From Cymodocea nodosa (taxonomy: Eukaryota > Streptophyta > Magnoliopsida > Alismatales > Cymodoceaceae), in the NCBI GenBank assembly GCA_036874045.1, contig CM072342.1:5416501-5480500 (forward strand): 64,000 nt of DNA, given 5' to 3'. Shown here in pieces: positions 36,128-47,788 of this stretch (its first letter is position 1; the number at the start of each line of letters is the position of its first letter). The notes beneath the pieces were generated by a model. That model had not been told where the DNA came from. It ran no database searches and worked only from the letters and a program-made list of their open reading frames with translations. The position numbers and the translations under genes are program-made.

Positions 36128-36160
36128 CTCTACTTCAAGTTGGAATATATATATATTTAA

Positions 36161-36296
36161 GGAGAAAATTAAAACACACAGAGTTGATAGGTTTGATGAA
36201 TATATATGTTGTTTGTTCTTCATTGCAGGAGAAAATTAAAACACACAGAGTTGATAGGTTTGATAAATATATATATGTTGTTTGTTCTTCATTGCA
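36161..36296. repeat. 67-bp tandem duplication at the end of copia RNase H
   Basis: Copy 1 is 36161-36227 and copy 2 is 36228-36296. They are almost identical: copy 2 has an extra AT in a TA run and one G-to-A change. Both start GGAGAAAATTAAAACACACA and end TTCATTGCA. The near identity suggests a recent event. Confidence 0.95.
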
Positions 36297-36606
36297 AGTG
36301 TGCCTCATTTGGATGAGGCCTTCAACTAACTTTTCCTTAACGAAATGACAGTCTATATCGATGTGCTTCATTCATTGATGGAAGATGATGGGGTTTGAAG
36401 CTATGTGTTGAGCAAACTTGTGATCGCAATGCATCTTAGTGCAATTCTACATCTCAAATCCAAGGTTAGAAAGGAGATAATTTAACCAAACAATTTCACT
36501 AGTAGTACTAGGCATGACATGATATTCAGCCTCAATTGTGTATTTGGAGACAGTACTCTATTTTTTTTGTTTTCCATGAAATTGGTGATCTTCCAAGAAA
36601 AACAAT

Positions 36607-37877
36607 TATTATATGTGTGCTCATGCTATTTGCGTAAACTTAATGAAATTAATTCATTGTGTTTAACCTTTGTACACTTGGATATGTACATGTGGACTTC
36701 GACGTAAACTCAATGAAATTAATTTATTATGTTTAACTTTTATACACATGTACGTTTACAGTTTGATTTGGACAAATTCAAATGTAACGAAATAATTTTG
36801 TTATGTTTGAACAAACTCCACAAACATAAATATAAAAATTCTCATAAGACCTTATCTTATGATTTTATAATTATTGTTCTATATTTATCTGACAAATTTT
36901 GTGAGAGTTAGTTTTGCAAAAATTCATTTTATAATTTATTTTAGAAACATTATCATGAGAAGTTACACTACAGTTCGATGTTGACCAAAGTCAAAATACA
37001 CAATAATATGTAGTTTCAAAATCAAAATTTAAATCAAAAGAAAGTTTCAGAGTTATGGGAAAAGTGACAATCAACCTATGTTTTCATAGTTATGGATAAA
37101 AGGCTAGAGATCATAGATTGAACATGTATTCAATCATATATGAGAACACATGATTACAAATATGTGCTAATGTTGAGGAGATCGAAAGTGCCCAACATAA
37201 TATGAAAGTATTCGCATAGGAGCTATTGATGGAAAGAGCTTTAAAAATCAATTCTTAGAGAAGTGTGAAGTTAAAAATTTTATGTTTTAGTTTTTCCAAC
37301 TTGATTGAAGTTTTCACATTTTTGAAAAAAACATATATTGTTTTAATGCTTTGAATTGTCAAGGTTTTTCTTAGATTTTAAAGATTTATAAACTCATTAC
37401 ACTTGTGTTGTAAGTGAAGGGTGGAACTAACATAAAGTGTTTCTAGTTAGTTTGTAATAATTAAACACTAAAGAAATTGTTCTTCATGGTGTTTACATAA
37501 ACACTAGTATTGTGTCTCATTGATTCATGGTGTTTAGGTAAATTAAATGGTGTAAGTGCTCTGTTAGTTGTGGTATAGTATTTGTCCTTAGACTGTAGTC
37601 AATGTCAAGTTAAGGAAAGTAAAGATGTAATACTAGGTTGTGGAGTAAACTAAAAATTATTGGTGTATGGTAGATACTTGAATAGAATTCAAGGAGTGGA
37701 AGTACCTAACTTGGGGAATTACTATAAAAGTTTTTTATGTGCTTTAATTATAAATTGTTTTTTCACACTTTGAAGAATTTTATTAAATAGTTTTAATTTC
37801 TCAAAGAATTGTAACTAGTTCAAAAGATGGTACAAAAAGTTTAATTCACTCCCCTCTTAAGTACTCTTGATCCAACA
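36607..37877 (-). mobile_element. 1.27-kb LTR-like insertion in copia RNase H (ACAAT duplication)
   Basis: RNase H sense stops at IIRYIVVG on one side and resumes as IIIVFLGRSP on the other. The intervening 1271 bp is flanked by ACAAT (36602-36606 and 37878-37882). On the minus strand the insert starts TGTTGGATCAAGAGTACTT followed by an AGAGGGG-GTGAAT stretch, a common plant LTR start, and ends ATAATA rather than CA. It is best read as a solo LTR with a mutated end. No coding region. It contains a direct repeat of about 45 bp (36631 and 36703, AATGAAATTAATT). Confidence 0.7.
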
Positions 37878-38136
37878 ACAATATACCTAATAATCGACTT
37901 TCTAGTAAAAGTACAACTATCTCATTCTACATCACAATAACTAACAAGATTAAAATTGTTATCAATAGGAAACATTATACCTTGACCAAGATTGTTCTTA
38001 AGATATTTAACAACTCTTAAAACCCCTTCATAATGTTGTTGAAAGGGTTTAAAAACAAAATGACTAAGATGATGTTTGGTCTTGTGGTGGTTAGGTAATT
38101 CAACTTACCAATTAGATGTCTGTACTACATGGGGTC

Positions 38137-38950
38137 CTACATTAATGATTCATCATCATAAGTTAAATCAAAATACTTGTCAATGGGAGTTTTAGCAAGT
38201 TTGCTCCTAAGAAACTCTGCTTGGGAAATTAAATCCAAAACATATTTTCTTTGACATGAGTTGATTCCTTCCTTTGAAATACCAACTTCAAGGCCTAAGA
38301 AATACTTTAGCCTTCCTAGGTCTTTAACAACAAATTTGTTGCCAAGAACATTCTTTAATCGAATAATTTCATCATGATTGTTTCTTGCAATTAAAATATC
38401 AACATAAACTAAAATAACCACATGAGCTTTGTCATTTTTGAAAGTGAATAAGGAATAATCAAAATGACACTACTTATAAAAATTTTGAATGATAATTTAG
38501 GAAAGAGTATTGAACCAATTCCTTGTGGCTTGTTTCAAGCCATACAAGGACTTTTGAAGCTCACAAACTTTCCCATTAAAATCCATCTGCCCTTGTCATT
38601 CTAGACCCAAAGGAATTTTCATGTAAATATCTTCTTCAAGGTCTCCATGAAGGAAGGCATTTGATATGTCAAGTTGTTGAACAAGTCATTTCATTTTAGC
38701 TACAACAATGAGAGTAGTTCACAATGTTATCATCTTAGTCACTGAAGCAAAAGTTTGGTCATAGTCAACACCTTCTTTTTGATTAAAACCTTGAGCTATC
38801 AATTTAGCACAATATTTATCTACTTCACCCTTTTCATTGTATTTGATTTTGTATACCCACTTATTTCCAATGATATTTTTTCCTTCTAGTTGAGGTATAA
38901 TGTCCTAGGTATACAATTGATTAAGGGCACTAAGCTCGACCCCCATTACC
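38137..38950 (-). pseudogene. copia reverse transcriptase, catalytic Asp codon missing
   Basis: From about 38950 down the sense is ALNQLYT, NIIGNKWVYKIKYNEKGEVD, AQGFNQKEGVDYDQTF, LVQQLDISNAFLHGDLEEDIYM, SLYGLKQA and finally VILVYVDILIARN (38420-38380), the standard copia RT blocks. The YVDD box reads YVD-I: exactly one GAT codon is absent next to 38398, so one of the two catalytic aspartates is gone without a frameshift. Several in-frame stops occur upstream (about 38880, 38720 and 38600). The first part (38905-39282) is the N-terminal RT linker with RSTRAKRKPIKYKDF. Confidence 0.9.
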
Positions 38951-39294
38951 TCTCTCCATTTAACATCCTGAACAGCTTCATGATAATGAGTGGGTTCAAC
39001 TTGGGCATCAAGTTTATTAATGTAGGCAACATAGGAAACAAAAATTTTAGCATAAGATAAATGGTTTGATAAAGGATACTTAGACCCTTTCTTTCCTTTT
39101 TCATTTTGAGTGACGAAGTCCTTATACTTTATTGGTTTCCTTTTGGCTCTTGTGGACCTACATGTCTCTATTCTAGTTATGGATTGACTAGGAAGAATAG
39201 ACCCATTTGTGGAGATTTCAAGTGTAGCATATTTGTTGGTCATATCATTAGAGTCAACCTCATTAATAAGAGAAGTAGACATTGGTACAACATC

Positions 39295-40165
39295 CTATTT
39301 AGTAGTAGTATCAAAAGAGTCTCTTAGAAATTCTTGAGGCGCAACACAAAAATTTCGGCTGTCATTAGGTATGCAATGCCCCTTAGCATTAACAGAGTCA
39401 TAATTAACATTAGGTCTGTCAATATGACTCTCATTAGTGAGGGCAATGCTATTAGGGAAGAAAGATTGTTGGAAATTAACGGGCTTAGAATGTGGAGAAT
39501 ATGACTCGTCCTTAAAAAGAAAAATGTGTTCACAAAAATGCACATGCCTGTTGATCAAAAACTTTTTTTCTTCTAAATTTTTTAACTTATAACCTTTATA
39601 ACCAAGTGGATAGTCAACAAAAATACGACTAGCTCTATTATCAAACTTGTGATTAGGGGTAATGCTGGTAACATAGTCAAGATAACCAAAGGTTTTAAGT
39701 TGATGATAATCAAAAGTTTTGTTATATAATAAACCATAAGGGGTTTTATCTTGAAGAACACTACTTGGTTGGCAATTTATAAGGAAAATTGCCACATAGA
39801 TGCATTCTTCCAAATATTTAAGAGTGAGGCATACCAACTAGGAATCTAAGAGTGTGGGCCACATCAAGGATGTGTTTATGCTTATGTTCCACCACAACAT
39901 TTTGTTCTGGTGTATGAGGGCAACTCTTAGAGTGAACAATGCCAAGATTAGTCAACAATTGTTCCATTTGATTATTAACAAATTCAGTCTCATTGTTAAT
40001 TCTTATTTCTTTAACTTTACCATCAAATTGATTCTCAACATAGGTAAAGAAATTTTTAACACACTCAAAAACATCCAACTTGTTAGAAATAAAATACAAC
40101 CAAGTAAAATGAGTATAATCGTCCACAATGGTAACAAAATAATGTGAATTACTAGTAGAAGACAT
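39295..40165 (-). pseudogene. copia integrase core and C-terminal region
   Basis: 39818-40165 carries the core: IVDDYTHFTWLYF holds the first catalytic Asp and ENVVVEH-type QNVVVEHKHKHILDVAH holds the Glu. The second catalytic Asp is replaced by Asn (IRINNETEF where copia integrases have DNGTEF). 39295-39837 continues with YLEECIYVAIFLINCQPSSV, KTPYGLLYNK and the FGYLDYV...FVDYPLGYKGYK block. A one-base shift separates the two parts near 39825. It is not catalytically competent. Confidence 0.9.
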
Positions 40166-40436
40166 GCTGAATTTTCCCTATAGATTAGCATAAACAAGTT
40201 GAAATTTAAAGGCAGTTCTAGATGTGCTAATAAGAAAAGGTAGCAAAGACTATTTTCCAATCTTGCAAGCATCACAATGTCTATTTTCAACAATATCAAA
40301 CCCAATGAGTTTACTTAGAATATTAGATTTTTAATAGAAGAATGCCTTAATCTTTGGTGCCAAATATCACTAGCAACAATAGGCTTGGTTTCCTTCATCT
40401 TCAGGGTTCAAAATGTAAAGATACACCATTTTTCAA

Positions 40437-40703
40437 CTACTCCAAATTGTTCAAAAGGTCTTGTATGAAATATTTAGTAGGCTGAAACATAACACTATAA
40501 TTTAATTCTTCTATAGTATGAGCAATAGACATGAGGTTAACATTAAATTTAGGTATATATAGCACATTTTTCAAGACTAATTTATCTATTAAATTGGCAT
40601 GACCAATCCCTTCAATAATAGCCCTTTGATTGTTAGGAAGATTAAAAGTGCAATCATTACCAAGGTGACTAATATCATTTAATTGATGTAAACTACAAGT
40701 CAT
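40437..40703 (-). pseudogene. copia protease C-terminus and pre-integrase region
   Basis: Begins HMTCSLHQLNDISHLGN, the segment just after the copia protease active site, followed by VLKNVLYIPKFNVNLMSI, the classic protease-end motif. The zinc HHCC part of integrase should follow, but the stretch 40170-40430 is poorly preserved. The preceding protease residues (WNINSKTT, in place of the usual W-DSGAT) lie beyond the gypsy insertion at 49720-49750. Confidence 0.85.
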
Positions 40704-40714
40704 ATGTTTAGTAG

Positions 40715-42641
40715 TGTTTGGTTTTTCCCAACACTACACTAGAAAAGATTGGATTTGTTACTTCTATTTTTACTTAGGTAATTTATCTTTATGCCTATTC
40801 TTTCCTTTAGAAGTAAACAAACAACCTTTAATACAATTTAGATATTAATTTCAATTTGTACTTTAACTTCAAGTGCACAGTGTCTATTGTATCAGTCTGC
40901 AAGTACAGGTCGATCCCATAGGGAATTGCTGACGAATTTAAGAAATGCTTGATTGTGAACAATTCAAATTTATATTCAATAAGCACTCCGTTGAGTTACA
41001 GTTAACTCAACGGACTAAGTTCGTTGAGTTATGGAGAACTCAACGGACTATCCTTGTGGACTTAAGTTAACTCCACGAGCCTGTCTTTTCTTTATAATAT
41101 TGCTATTTACAAAGGAATTCGGCCAACCATTGGGCGATTCCACAGATTGTAAATAACATCAATTAAGCTTTTTAATACTAGTTAACATTGGATTTATCAT
41201 TAAGCAATACTAACATTCAGATGATTCAAACAGTCACCATTAAAATCTTTAAGTTTTTTGTACGAACCAATTGCAGTAAACTGTAAAATTAAAACTAACA
41301 TAAAACAATCATAAAACTAATATAGATAACATTAATCACGATACAACACTCAAATACAACATACAAACAAAGATAAATTATTTTTGGTATTTTTGTTTTT
41401 GATGTAATGGGCGAAAGGTGAAATGTAAAGTAATCTCACTTGACAGTAAATACTTTCGACACTACTTGCAATGCGATTACACCACTGAAAATTAAACGAC
41501 TTACAATTCTGTCTCCTCTCCCTATAGAATCGCGAGTCCAAAATTGCAAGATGATCTCCTCTTCAGCATACAGGCATCAACCCGAAGCCAAGGCTAAAAG
41601 CTTTACGATCTCTTGAAATATGAGTCGGCGCTTGGTGAAAATGTCTTCCCTTCTCGCGACGCGATCACTCCTTACAGTGGTTGTCAGACACTGTGTTTGG
41701 CTCGGAATCGACCTGACATCAGGCAAGTATCCTCACAGACCTCCGATGATTGGTGATTATAGTGGTGATACGATGGTTGGTGTGATACTTCGGAGAATCG
41801 CCGATACTTTCTGTAGAAAGCTCGGTGTTCCTCCTCTGTATACACTGGCCGTCCATCGATCACACACCCTTCTTCTTTTTTCTTCTTTTCTTTTATATTT
41901 CTTCCGTAGTAACTGCTTCTGCTTGAATGGTCGGTTGGATTTCCTTCCTTCAGATCAACGGCGATGATTTCTTTCTCCCTGCGCGATTAAATTCCTACGT
42001 GATACGTGCAAACGTGGTTTTTCCTTCCAACTATCTGTTCCTGTAATCGCTACAGTGGCATTTTAGAAAATAACTATAAAATACATGCAATAAAGAAATA
42101 ATCTGCTAACCTAACGCGTTACCTTAGTGTATATTCATGTAACTCAACGCGTACAGTTATGCTAACTTAACGAGTTATAACTTAAGTAAATCTACTAGCT
42201 CTCTACATGTGTCAACAGCAGTTTAAGCATAAAATAACATTTCGGAGAGTTACAGGTCTAACTATCCGATGCTTAGATGCATTTTCGGATAGTTACAGCT
42301 AACTCATCGAAAATTCACTTAAGACATTCATTCTGGTTTCGACACGTGTACATTTGGAAATAATAAAATATTCTCTCTAAACATAACTGTTCGGCAATTT
42401 AAACATAACTATCCGAAATATCAGAAAATTCGGATACTTAAGAATTTCATAGCCTGCAACTTACCGACATTTCATAAATGTACTAAATTAACATTAATTC
42501 CCCAAAATTAAGCAGATTCTTCAATTAAAGCATATAATAGTGCAATTATAACATAATGGCTTAATTCTCATATGATAAGCTAAATATTATGCAATTAACT
42601 ATCATTTAACCGTTAATAATATGCACTTTTCATTCTAAATA
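40715..42641 (-). repeat. LTR-E: 3' LTR of element D
   Basis: 1927 bp, TGTTTGG...CTAAATA; the terminal CA has become TA. It aligns end to end with LTR-F (1926 bp). Over the first roughly 245 bp I count about 13-14 differences by eye. Confidence 0.92.
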
Positions 42642-44504
42642 CTTCCCCCATACCTAAATTTTGCTAGTCCCTTAGCAAACTAAGATCTAATTAATTGGTC
42701 TTTCAAAAAGTGCTAGAATTAATTCTTCCCCTTTTGTTTTTTTTCTTCTATTCAACATAAACATATATTCTGTATGTTTCAGTAATCAACCTGCAAAGAT
42801 ATTTAGAATATATGTAAATTACATACAAAGTATATCATCTTCATATATGTGTTAATTATATTATCGTTTGTTCTTCTTTTCATCATCTGTAATCCTGAAT
42901 TTTACAATAAGTTTTTTAGAAGAAATTTCAACAACATACGAATCAAAGTACAATCCAATTCAATCTGATTAAGACAAGTAGAATAAAGAATTGTATTTCC
43001 ATTAAACAACTTCAAAAGTCAATTCCAGATTCATATTTCAGCAATTCTAGATAACAGAAAATATACTCGATTCATAAGATATCTGTATTTCACAAAACAC
43101 TTGTATCTTTTCAGAACAGTATATGTTTTTTTCTTTTCTTTTTTTTTTGTTTTTTTTTTGTTTTTTTTTGTGTACTTTAAAAGTTAATTTGACAAGCTTG
43201 AATCATACAAGAGCTTTCTAATGTACCCATGTAATGAGCTTTCAGTCAACAATCCCAGATCTGATCAGGATCTTAGGTTGCCAGATTTTTAGAGTCATTT
43301 TTTAGGTCAACAATCCTTACATACCTATCTGCTCAAGTACAAAAGACTCGTGATCAAACAAGTCAATAAACTCTCAAAGTTTTTTTTTTTTCTAAAAATA
43401 AATGCACACACAAAACAAAGCATTAATCACATACTGTATATGCACGTATTTCATTAATACAGATGAAGTAAAACAACAATCTCATATAATCCTACTTCTA
43501 TCATTTACTAAAAATATGAATCCATAACAATAAGCTCATACTTTATCTGTAGTTTAATAAGATCTACACATAAATCATTCTACAAGTTCAATCAGTCAAA
43601 GTAAATGTATCTTTCATCATATGTCTTTCATTTAATCTAGAATTCACATTTCAGCTCCTTCAGGACTTCAGATAATTTTCTGATTAAGCATTAAATATTC
43701 TGATTTCATTTTAAAATCGTGAAACTGTTAAACTCATGAAATTCAGAAAAATCATAAGATACTATATCTAGATTTACATAAATAATAAATTCTATAGCAT
43801 CTTCTATAGCCTTCTAATTATAACATTCAAGTAGTTTATAAAAATTTTACAATCTCAATTATCGGATAGTTACAGCAAGTTCATAAAAATTTTCAATTTC
43901 CTCAAAACTTTGCAGTACCATTTTAATTCCTTTAATTAACAAACTTACATGGTTGTTACTTTAATTACCTCCCCCCATACCTACATTTTACATTATCCTC
44001 AATGTAAAAGATTTGACAATAAGTCCAGTAATTGTAGCAGGCATGAATAAAGTTTTGTTTGATTTAAAATTCAGGATAAGTAATTGATTACATACCTTGT
44101 TCCATTTGTATCTCTTTCTGCATATTCCAATTTTTGATTCTGAAAAACTTTTCATTCCCAGATAAACACAGAATATAAAACAAAATAACATTTAGCAGAT
44201 ATTAATAAATCAGTGTCTTGTGTAGAACCCAGGCTTCTATGCCTTTGGTGGCTCACAAGCAAGCCAGTTGGTTTCCTAGAATAGATACCAACAAATTGGA
44301 TTGATATTTTGTTTTGTTTTTTTTTATTTATAAAATGAACATGAAAAACTTTAAAATTCCTTTTTTTTTCTCTAAAAATAAATGCCGAATACACAACATT
44401 AAACACACAAAATCACAGCTTATTTGTTGGATTAAATGCCAGATATTCATGGGTATTTGAACTACGATTAAATGACCTCCGTATGAATCCATCTCTAATC
44501 TTAG
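42642..44504 (-). other. 3' internal region of element D, non-coding
   Basis: Starts with the polypurine-tract complement CTTCCCCCATACC, shared with element C to about 43010. Then follow T-rich runs (43130-43170), AT-rich sequence and a second CCTCCCCCCATACC phrase at about 43970. Short frames at 43988-44406 have no recognisable domain. Confidence 0.6.
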
Positions 44505-44654
44505 TCATTTTTGCAGCTTGTAGTCCCTAAAAATATTTTTCTTCAATACAGTCTTTAATTTCCTTTGATATACAACACATCTGCATAGATCTTTAGCTGA
44601 CAAGTTACTTAGTATTTCCTTTAGTGCATCCAACGGTAATTGCATTAATTCCAT
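44505..44654 (-). CDS. F-box-like 49-aa reading frame inside element D
   Basis: ATG at 44654, stop TGA at 44507-44505. The product begins MELMQLPLDALKEILSNLSA and continues with KDLCRCVVYQRKLKTVLKK and NIFRDYKL. The LP-x2-L-x-EIL-x-LSAKDL-RC-V pattern matches the first two helices of an F-box, and the remainder (KLKTVLKKNIFRDYKL) matches its C-terminal half, so almost the whole frame is one F-box. F-boxes bind SKP1 in SCF ubiquitin ligases. Tryptophan of the usual C-K-x-W motif is absent. The frame lies where pol should be, 190 bp beyond the end of gag, in the same orientation, without stops. It could be a captured host exon or a chance resemblance; the match is by eye. Confidence 0.5.
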   Translation of the reverse strand: MELMQLPLDALKEILSNLSAKDLCRCVVYQRKLKTVLKKNIFRDYKLQK

Positions 44655-44843
44655 TTGTCGATTTAGTAAAATAAAAAATAAAAATTTAGCAGAGACAAAA
44701 ATTAACATAACTACTGCACACCCTCGTGGAGTTAAGGCATAACTCAACAAACTAAATTCGTTGAGTTAAAAATTAACTCTACGATACTATTAACTTAAAA
44801 TAAAACATATATACATGCAAATAGTTGCTTTAGATATGTTGCT

Positions 44844-46070
44844 TCATTCAGCTGCCCTCCCAGAAGAGGTATCAATTTCATTAACCGTTCTATTGACAGG
44901 ATTAGGTATAGCTTGTATTGGCAATCCTCCAGTAGGTCTAACTTCTATTGGTTCCTTCTGTCTAAGTGATATATTTCTATTCTGATTTTGAATTGCAGCA
45001 TTTCCAAATATAAATTCTAGACGATTGTTTACTTGTTGGATTATCTTTTTTAATTTCTCTATTCTAGCTCCTTGTTCAATTAATACTTCATAACTTATGT
45101 TCTTCTCATTTATATTTTCTCCTCCCTGGAAATTGTTGTTTCTCCAAGATAAATTCGGGTGATTTCTCCAATTAGGATTATAAAAATTTCCCAAGTTATC
45201 TCTCTAGTTTCTAGCATAAATAATATCTAAGTCATTTATGTTTGTATTCTTTTCTGCTAGCTTTTGATTTAATGATAACTCTTCTATTTTCTTTGTTAAT
45301 TCATTTAATTTCACCTCAAGCATACTATTGGAATCTATTTCATGCATTCCTCTTGACAATAATTTTTTATCTGCAATAGCTTCAACCGAATTTTCCCACT
45401 ATGCAGTTCTTTTTGCAAAATTTTCTAAATATGCCCATGCTTCTTCACTACATAATTTTAAAAATCCATTTTGACAAGTAGAATCTAATAAAGATTTTGT
45501 TGAAACATCTATACCTTCATAAATTATGCCTATTAATTGTACTTTACTCATTGCATGATGTGGACATTGAGTCAGTAAATCTTTAAATCTTTCAAAATAT
45601 TTCCAAAATGATTCACCCTGTTTTTGGCTACACATTAATATTTCTTTCTTCTTTTTAATCGTTTGATGTGTTGGATAGTATTTTTCCAGAAAAACAGAGC
45701 AAAATTCAGTCCATGTAGAAATTGAATCAAGTGATAGAGTATATAACCATCTCTTAGCTGTATCTTTTAAAGCAAAAGAGATATATCTAAGTTTAATAGC
45801 ATCTATACTCATGTTCGGCATTCTCATCATTTGACAAACTTCGTTAAATTCTCTAAGGAAATAATAGGCATCCTCTCTTTCTAATCCATGAAAATATAGC
45901 AATTGAGTAATATAATTAAATTTCAGTTCAAACCTATCTCCCTCAAAGTTTGGCAATCGAATACATGAAGGTTCATCAATTAATTCAGGATACAGAATCT
46001 CTCCTAATGATTTTTCTACTAGAGCAGTCATCTCTACGTTCTCTTTTAAAGAAAGGTTAGCTACACCCAA
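44844..46070 (-). pseudogene. gag of element D (two in-frame stops)
   Basis: 45399-46070 holds the retrotransposon gag domain: PNFEGDRFELKFNYITQLLYF, EFNEVCQMMRMPN, LKDTAKRWLYTL, W-EFCSVFLEKYYPTH, GESFWKYFERFKDLLTQCPHH and LIGIIYEGID, the standard Athila/Tat capsid wording. A TAG stops it at about 45397 before WENSVEA. The same frame continues as a coiled-coil-like stretch (LNELTKKIEELSLNQKLAEK). A second TAG (about 45206) precedes NLGNFYNPNWRNHPNLSWRN, and the frame ends at 44844. The zinc knuckle seen in element A is not present. Both stops stand where Gln is usual, as expected from C-to-T decay of CAG. Confidence 0.9.
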
Positions 46071-46399
46071 AGAATTTCGTTAAAGTTCAGTTCAGAAAAT
46101 TTTTCAGTACTCCTCTGCAATGAAAATTCCTAGGTAGGTGTTCTTACTAATTGTTTAGTGCTTAGAGAACGAGTCAATGTGCTCATAAATAAATAGCAGA
46201 AGATTAATTACATACCAGTCTGAAGCTTTCCATTCTATAAATATTTGTTGTCGGATGAAGTTGAATCAGCTGCTTCTCCTTCCAGTTCCTCCAACGCTTT
46301 CTCCTTTCTTTTAAAAGTGATGGTAACTCGTAAATAACATTTTGTTTCATATATATACTATGCATCCATAAAGTGAATAAATCTCGTTGCAAGAACGTA

Positions 46400-47788
46400 T
46401 CTTGTAACGTGCATCGTGGTTCCTGTGTTTATGGGTACGTGTACTACTACTAATTTCAAATTTTGGTAACCGCTAAACCGACGAAGTTTCGTTTGTGGTT
46501 AAAAGAATAACCATTCTGCTTAATCCATGAACTAACCTCGTTGAGTTATAGATTACTCAATAGAACATAATCGGTTACTATTGCTAACTCCACAGACTAA
46601 CTTCGTTGAGTTACAGACAACTCAACGGAGTGACCTTATATCATATTACTGACCTCGTGGAGTTACGGTTAACTCAACAGACTTACTTCGTTGAGTTAAC
46701 ACTAAGCAACTTCTAAGTTTCACTCTCGTAAGTTTTCTATTCTGTTTTTTTTTTCTTTGTTTTTCATTCTGCTAACTGTAATAAAGTTAAATCTATGTCA
46801 TTAATGCCTAATTTTGATTAAAATATATTTAAATCTGAACATTATATAAAGATTTAACTTGTAGGTCATTTTACGTTATGCAGAATTTACATTTTACCTT
46901 ATAACATGCAGAAATTTTTAAGTAGTTATCTTGTCATTCAGCAAATTGTAAATCTGTTACATATTCATAAAGTTCCACAAATTACATAATATTCAATAAA
47001 TTCCATTCATTTCACATCCAAATACGTATGAAAATTGCATCTGAAAAATTATATTCATTAATATGAATCAATTACATTACAAGTACACCATACAATTTCA
47101 TACAATTTTACACAAGTAGACAAACAATACAATTTAATCTCTATGCCTAAATTCATCTACTTCCTTTTGGAGTTTTTCTAATTTTAGGTCTTAGCTATAG
47201 TACTCCGTTGAGTTACAATTAACTCAACGGAATAAGCTCGTTGACTAACTCAAGACTTAACAGAGTATGCTCGTTGAGTTAAGCGTAACTCAACGGACTC
47301 CCCGTACAAGCAATTATAATAATAAAAATATTACAGAGAATAGTTTTTCTATTTTTTTACAGGTTTAACCGATACTATGCTTCGGTCAGACCTAAATATT
47401 TTTTATTTTTTTTATTTTTCTTTTGGTTGAACTGATACTATGTTTCGATAAAACCAATATTTTTTTTTTATTTTTTGAAAATTAATATACAATGTTTTTT
47501 TTTCTGGTTTAACCGATACTATGCTTCGGTCAGACCTAAATATTTTTTATTTTTTTATTTTTCTTTCAGTTGGACCGATACTATGTTTCGGTAAAACCAA
47601 TATTTTTTTCTGAAAATTAATATACAATTTTTTTTTTTAATGTTCCGGTCATACCGATGGATCTAGTCGGTTGAACCGCAACTATTTTTATGTTTTATAT
47701 ATATTTTTAATGTTTAACTCAATTGAATTCAATTCAATTCACTTCGACTCAATTCAATGCAATTCCCCGGCAACAGCACTATAAAACT
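46400..47788 (-). other. Leader region of element D with palindromes and GATACTATG modules
   Basis: 46540-46700 and 47195-47305 hold several GTTGAGTTA/TAACTCAAC hairpins. 47350-47690 holds alternating AACCGATACTATGCTTCGGT and AC-GATACTATGTTTCG modules, as in element C. The PBS-equivalent (47765-47781) is decayed. Confidence 0.75.

Larger units (their letters stand above)
36128..38136 (-). pseudogene. copia RNase H remnant, interrupted
   Basis: Outside the insertion at 36607-37877 the minus strand reads, in order, YRHLIGKLNYLTTTRPNI (about 38120-38067), a SYCDVE-stop-DSCTFTRKS segment, then beyond the insertion FLGRSPISW, TVSKYTIEAEYHVMPSTT, SEIVWLNYLL, CDHKFAQHIASNP and the C-terminal KHIDIDCHFVKEKL (about 36370-36320). 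These are the usual copia RNase H blocks. There are several stops and frameshifts. The C-terminal end is followed by a 67-bp tandem duplication. Confidence 0.85.
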
